DNA from: Faecalimonas sp.
GTDB taxonomy: Bacteria; Bacillota_A; Clostridia; Lachnospirales; Lachnospiraceae
Direction: 5' to 3'
NCBI GenBank assembly: GCA_026169575.1
Contig: JAPFCT010000068.1
Location: forward strand, 1 to 10,545
Length of the DNA: 10,545 bases
Shown: piece after piece, positions 7,535 to 10,545 of the stretch
Numbering within the stretch: position 1 is the first letter of the stretch
Layout: each line of letters opens with the position of its first letter
Program-made: the position numbers and the translations under genes
Notes under the pieces: model-generated
Databases searched by the model: none
What the model saw: only the letters and a program-made list of their open reading frames with translations
What the model was told of the DNA's origin: nothing

Positions 7535-7563
7535 ATCATACCACCGGTTCAAATTTTCCTCAA
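7535..7563 (-). promoter_or_regulatory. Extended -10 promoter for the phosphatase gene
   Basis: On the minus strand TTGAGG (7558-7563) and TATGAT (7535-7540) are 17 bp apart, with TGG directly before the -10. The start of transcription would be near 7528, giving a short leader that contains the GGGGAG ribosome binding site. The 147-bp gap between the permease stop and this gene holds nothing else I can support. Confidence 0.6.
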
Positions 7564-7652
7564 TCTTTTTCCGGCACTTTCACCAGTACGCTCCCCCTTG
7601 TATTTGCATCGGATCTTCTTTTCTGTTCCATTTTGCCCCGCTTTTACGACAA

Positions 7653-9644
7653 TTACTCTACGATCTTGTAATATTCTCTGGCAGTCACTATAAAGATTGC
7701 GATATAGAACACCGCAAAGAGGAGAACTGCAGCCCCGGTACAACCAAGAAACAACGTTGTATTTGTAAATCCAAATCCTGCCAGCAGTTTGGTCAGCACC
7801 TTGAAAGCCACTACGATATGGAGAATCGCGCCGCCAAGCGGCAGAAAGAATACAAGCAGGATCTGACTCTTGATCGAAGTTCTTACCTCTTTTTTGCTCA
7901 TCCCTACCTTCTGCATGATCTGATACCGTTCCTGGTCTTCATATCCTTCGGAAATCTGTTTATAATAAATGATCAGTACAGTCGCCATCAAAAACAGTGT
8001 TCCCAGATAGATCCCGATAAATAACAATCCTCCATACAGCTGAAACATGCCTGCCTTCCCTTCCTGCCTCGTCTCATAAAATCCCGGGATCCCGGATGCC
8101 GCGAACTGTCCGTGCAACTCTCCGATTGCCTTTTCACAGTCCTGCTCCCTTCCATTCATATCGAACTGCAGTGTGCAGGAGACACTGGAAGCCTCTCTTA
8201 CAAACTCCTCTGTCATTCCACTTTCCTGATATACCTCCCCAAGAATCGTATTGATCGAGTCCACATCCGGCAAGACTACAAAATAGTTATCTGCCATATT
8301 CTGTGTAATCCCTTCCTCAAGTTTTAATTCTTTTACCTGCTGCACAACACGATACTTATGTTCTCCAAAAGAAATCCTCCCCGGAAGTTCTTTCGTTTTA
8401 TCAGATACATATACAAGCGCCTCATCCTGCGCAAGCGATACCGACATTTCTTCCATCCGGTTATAATCTTCCAGCGGGATCAGATATACCTGACACACAT
8501 CTATCATATCCGACTGACTTGCCTCGGCCTGCCGGAGAAACCGTTCTCCATCGAGCACCGAGACGATTGCCCCGGAATGATATTCCATCATTTTATCTGT
8601 CTCCACATCATATTTCTTACAAATTTCTTCCACCATCTGACGTATCCGCGCATCCTGCTCCGGCGTAGAAAGCCTGCTTATGACCCGGCTCTCACTTGGA
8701 TAGCGGGAACGGATCACATCATCAATTCCAAGATATAAGGATGCTGTCGCTGAGATCATAACAAGCACGATCGTACTTAAAATACAGATATTGGCAAGTC
8801 CTGCCCCATTCTGCTTCATCCGGTAGATCATCCCTGATACCGAAACAAAGTGTTTTGTCTGGTAATAAAAATGTCTGTTTCCTTTCAGTAATTTCAAAAA
8901 CGCAATACTTCCTGCAATAAACAATGCATACGTTCCGATGATCACACAGATCACCGCAAGGAAAAACTTCGGAATTGCCTCCAGCGGCGACTCTGTTGTC
9001 AGCGCAATAGAATATCCCGTCCCAAGAAACAAGATTCCTGCAAGTGCAAGAAACAGTTTTGTTTTCGGTTCTTTTTCTCCTTCTTTCCCTGCCCGCAAAA
9101 GTTCTGACGGGTTGGAAAGACGGATCTGCAGCAGATTATAGCAGAGTGTCAGAGCAAAGATCCCCAAAAACAGCAGAACCGTCGAAGAAACCGTCTCCCA
9201 GTGAAACTCTGCCTCCATCCCGGTTTCAAACCGCAATAATTTCTGCAGGCACAGATACATCAGCTTTTCAAACGTAATTCCTGCAAGAATCCCGCCTGCA
9301 ATACCTGAAAATGCCGTCACAAGCGTTTCCATCACCATCATTTTCGCGATATGCGGTTTCCCCATTCCCAAAATATTATAGACACCGATCTCCTTTTTCC
9401 GGCGTTTCATCAGAAAACTGTTCGTATAAAACAAGAACAGTACGGAAAAAACTACGACGACCGACACGGAGCATTCCAATACGTTCTGCAACGCTCCGTC
9501 ACTGACCGACTTCCCGTTTGCAAGTCCGAGAAGAATATAATACATCATTACCGTCACGACTGCTGTCAGAATGTACGGCACATACGTTTTCTTATTATTC
9601 TTCAGATTGGTCAGAGCCAGCCTGATATAAACTGATCTACTCAC
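7653..9644 (-). CDS. BceB-type FtsX-family ABC transporter permease
   Basis: A 663-residue membrane protein with ten predicted TM segments: about 21-41, 58-78, 105-126, 152-174, 197-215, 226-250, 284-306, then after a domain of some 230 residues three more at about 537-560, 593-612 and 632-655. This 7+3 layout with a large extracytoplasmic domain between TM7 and TM8 is the hallmark of BceB/VraG/YxdM permeases, which sense peptide antibiotics, free their lipid II-cycle targets and signal to a BceS-type kinase. RRKKEIGVYNILGMGK (81-96) and KVGMSKKEV after TM8 are the cytoplasmic FtsX coupling segments. The start is GTG 9644, 5 nt after GGGAGGTGA; an upstream in-frame TTG (9665) would place the start before that site. 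The gene overlaps the ATPase gene by 8 bp (GTGAGTAG), so the two are coupled. The substrate is not readable; peptide-antibiotic resistance is inferred from the family. Confidence 0.9.
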   Translation of the reverse strand: MSRSVYIRLALTNLKNNKKTYVPYILTAVVTVMMYYILLGLANGKSVSDGALQNVLECSVSVVVVFSVLFLFYTNSFLMKRRKKEIGVYNILGMGKPHIAKMMVMETLVTAFSGIAGGILAGITFEKLMYLCLQKLLRFETGMEAEFHWETVSSTVLLFLGIFALTLCYNLLQIRLSNPSELLRAGKEGEKEPKTKLFLALAGILFLGTGYSIALTTESPLEAIPKFFLAVICVIIGTYALFIAGSIAFLKLLKGNRHFYYQTKHFVSVSGMIYRMKQNGAGLANICILSTIVLVMISATASLYLGIDDVIRSRYPSESRVISRLSTPEQDARIRQMVEEICKKYDVETDKMMEYHSGAIVSVLDGERFLRQAEASQSDMIDVCQVYLIPLEDYNRMEEMSVSLAQDEALVYVSDKTKELPGRISFGEHKYRVVQQVKELKLEEGITQNMADNYFVVLPDVDSINTILGEVYQESGMTEEFVREASSVSCTLQFDMNGREQDCEKAIGELHGQFAASGIPGFYETRQEGKAGMFQLYGGLLFIGIYLGTLFLMATVLIIYYKQISEGYEDQERYQIMQKVGMSKKEVRTSIKSQILLVFFLPLGGAILHIVVAFKVLTKLLAGFGFTNTTLFLGCTGAAVLLFAVFYIAIFIVTAREYYKIVE

Positions 9645-10404
9645 CTTGTTCACCTCCCGTAGCAAGAACCGTCAGTGTGTCAGAAATCTTCTGATACATC
9701 TGCTCATTCGACAGATTCCCGCGGTAAAGCTGGTGAAACACCTCTCCATCCTTGATAAACAGCACTCTTTTTGCAGTGCTGGCCGCTTTGATACTGTGCG
9801 TCACCATCAGGATCGTCTGCCCATTTGCATTGATCTCATGGAACAGATCCAGCAGTTCATCTGCCGATCTTGAATCAAGCGCTCCGGTCGGTTCATCTGC
9901 CAGGATCAACTGTGGCTTTGTGATCAGCGCTCTCGCAACTGCCGCCCGCTGTTTTTGTCCCCCGGATACCTCATACGGAAATTTGTTTAAAAGTTTATCG
10001 ATTCCAAGCTGGGCAGCGACCGGCTCCAGACGGCGCGCCATCTCCGGATACTTCTTGCCGGAAAGTACCAGTGGAAGGAAAATATTATCCTGAAGCGAAA
10101 AAGTGTCAAGCAGATTAAAATCCTGGAAAACAAATCCTAAATTCTGTCTCCGGAATGCCGCCATTTCTTTTTCCCTGACCGTTCCCAGATCCCTCCCTTT
10201 CAGAAAGACTTTGCCTCCCGTCGGCCGGTCAAGCGCTGCCAGTATGTTTAGCAATGTCGTTTTTCCAGAACCAGATTCTCCCATGATTGCCACATATTCC
10301 CCTGACTCCACAGAAAAACTCACATTCCTGAGCGCTTCCACCTGGGTTCCGCCAAATTTTGTTGTATAGATTTTTTTCAAATTATTTACTTCCAATAATG
10401 TCAT
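9637..10404 (-). CDS. ABC transporter ATP-binding protein, BceA/MacB-like
   Basis: A 255-residue ATPase that powers the adjoining permease. All nucleotide-binding motifs are intact: Walker A GESGSGKT (42-49), Q-loop Gln94 in FVFQDFNLLD, signature VSGGQ (146-150), Walker B LILADE (166-171), D-loop GALD, and H-loop His203 in THS. The pattern 'FNLLDTFSLQDNI' and the length fit the LolD/MacB/BceA group of FtsX-linked ATPases. The start is ATG 10404, with AGGAGG 8 nt upstream (10413-10418). The open frame continues 30 codons further upstream to 10494, but that stretch covers the predicted -10 box and leader, so the longer start is rejected. It is the first gene of a two-gene operon and overlaps the permease by 8 bp. 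Regulation by a response regulator at the repeats upstream is inferred. Confidence 0.93.
   Translation of the reverse strand: MTLLEVNNLKKIYTTKFGGTQVEALRNVSFSVESGEYVAIMGESGSGKTTLLNILAALDRPTGGKVFLKGRDLGTVREKEMAAFRRQNLGFVFQDFNLLDTFSLQDNIFLPLVLSGKKYPEMARRLEPVAAQLGIDKLLNKFPYEVSGGQKQRAAVARALITKPQLILADEPTGALDSRSADELLDLFHEINANGQTILMVTHSIKAASTAKRVLFIKDGEVFHQLYRGNLSNEQMYQKISDTLTVLATGGEQGE
9650..9658 (-). promoter_or_regulatory. Ribosome binding site deciding the permease start
   Basis: GGGAGGTGA on the minus strand, inside the end of the ATPase gene, lies 5 nt before GTG 9644. Its strength and spacing fix the permease start at this GTG and not at TTG 9665. Confidence 0.75.
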
Positions 10405-10437
10405 ATACGTTTCCTCCTGTCTTTCACTTACAACCTC

Positions 10438-10443
10438 ATTATA
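10438..10443 (-). promoter_or_regulatory. -10 box of the ABC transporter operon
   Basis: A perfect TATAAT on the minus strand, 33 bases before ATG 10404. There is no good -35 hexamer at 16-18 bp (the best are GGCAGA/TGGCAG-like), which is typical of a promoter that needs an activator. Transcription would start near 10431. Confidence 0.55.
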
Positions 10444-10475
10444 CCGGATATCTGTTTCTCTCTGCCATCGTTTTC

Positions 10476-10505
10476 CCTTACAATTCCGACTCATACCTTA
10501 CATTT
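10476..10505 (-). promoter_or_regulatory. Two direct repeats AAWTGTAAGG, probable response-regulator sites
   Basis: On the minus strand AAATGTAAGG (10496-10505) and AATTGTAAGG (10476-10485) differ at one base and start exactly 20 bp apart, two helical turns. They lie upstream of the -35 position, about 45 to 75 bases before the predicted start of transcription, where tandem sites for an activating OmpR-type regulator are expected. A BceR-like regulator is the natural candidate given the transporter downstream, but its gene is not in the window. Confidence 0.45.
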
Positions 10506-10517
10506 TTGAAAGAAAAC

Positions 10518-10545
10518 AAAAAACTCCGGACAGTATGTTCTTTCC
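10518..10545 (-). terminator. Possible 3' arm and T-run of an upstream gene's terminator (cut by the window edge)
   Basis: Reading the minus strand, CTGTCCGGAG (10524-10533) runs directly into six T residues (10518-10523), then GTTTTC. This is what the descending arm and T-tract of an intrinsic terminator look like. The matching ascending arm would lie beyond 10545, so the hairpin cannot be confirmed. If real, it separates the ABC operon from an upstream minus-strand gene. Confidence 0.25.

Noticed and set aside
7560..7631. Small minus-strand open frame of 23 codons (MEQKRRSDANTRGS...) between the permease and the phosphatase
   Set aside because: Only a GGGG serves as a possible ribosome binding site, it overlaps the phosphatase -35 box, and no family is recognisable. 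It may be chance.
7116..8024. 302-codon open frame on the plus strand
   Set aside because: It lies antisense to the phosphatase and to the end of the permease and covers the phosphatase promoter. It is rich in Cys, His, Phe and Ser with no domain pattern, as expected for the complement of a real gene, and the minus-strand genes are unmistakable.
10405..10494. 30-codon N-terminal extension of the ABC ATPase
   Set aside because: It contains the predicted -10 box and the AGGAGG site for ATG 10404, and homologous ATPases begin at the MTLLEVNNLKK-type sequence.

Overview
The window looks like chromosome from a low-to-moderate-GC Gram-positive anaerobe of the Clostridia, most likely a Lachnospiraceae gut commensal. 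This rests on the style of the purB/purC products, strong AGGAGG-type ribosome binding sites with ATG/GTG/TTG starts, a BceAB-type ABC exporter, and two large proteins resembling families I remember as DUF5716 and DUF5717, which are essentially Lachnospiraceae-associated. No search was run. All seven genes I accept lie on the minus strand, so transcription runs from high to low coordinates. No intergenic stretch exceeds 150 bases, and I see no tRNA, rRNA, CRISPR array, insertion sequence or phage gene.

Right end (10545 to 7653): possibly the tail of an upstream terminator, then a regulatory region with a TATAAT -10 box and two direct copies of AAWTGTAAGG exactly 20 bp apart, then an ABC ATPase and a 10-TM FtsX-type permease overlapping by 8 bp. 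The permease has the large extracytoplasmic domain between TM7 and TM8 that marks the BceB (antimicrobial-peptide sensing and detoxification) family. The matching two-component genes would be expected just outside the window. Next, behind its own extended -10 promoter, is a stand-alone HC-x5-R tyrosine phosphatase of the PtpB/LipA type (7505 to 6690).

Centre and left (6681 to 1): a strong extended -10 promoter drives a tightly packed run: a 1094-residue protein with Ig-like and helical-repeat regions, a 430-residue protein with a degenerate Hsp70/actin-type fold, and a 258-residue TPR protein. Gaps are 15 bp from the giant protein to the Hsp70-like gene, then a 23-bp overlap into the TPR gene. 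purC follows after 32 bp and purB 25 bp later; purB runs off the left edge. No terminator or convincing purine-type promoter separates the TPR gene from purC, so the purine genes may be read from the same promoter.

The most interesting content is the three-gene cluster at 1258-6604. An Hsp70-like protein that seems to have lost its phosphate-2 loop, a TPR partner and a giant Ig/TPR scaffold are produced together without DnaJ or GrpE in the window. This is a candidate undescribed chaperone-like or scaffold system, physically linked to de novo purine synthesis.
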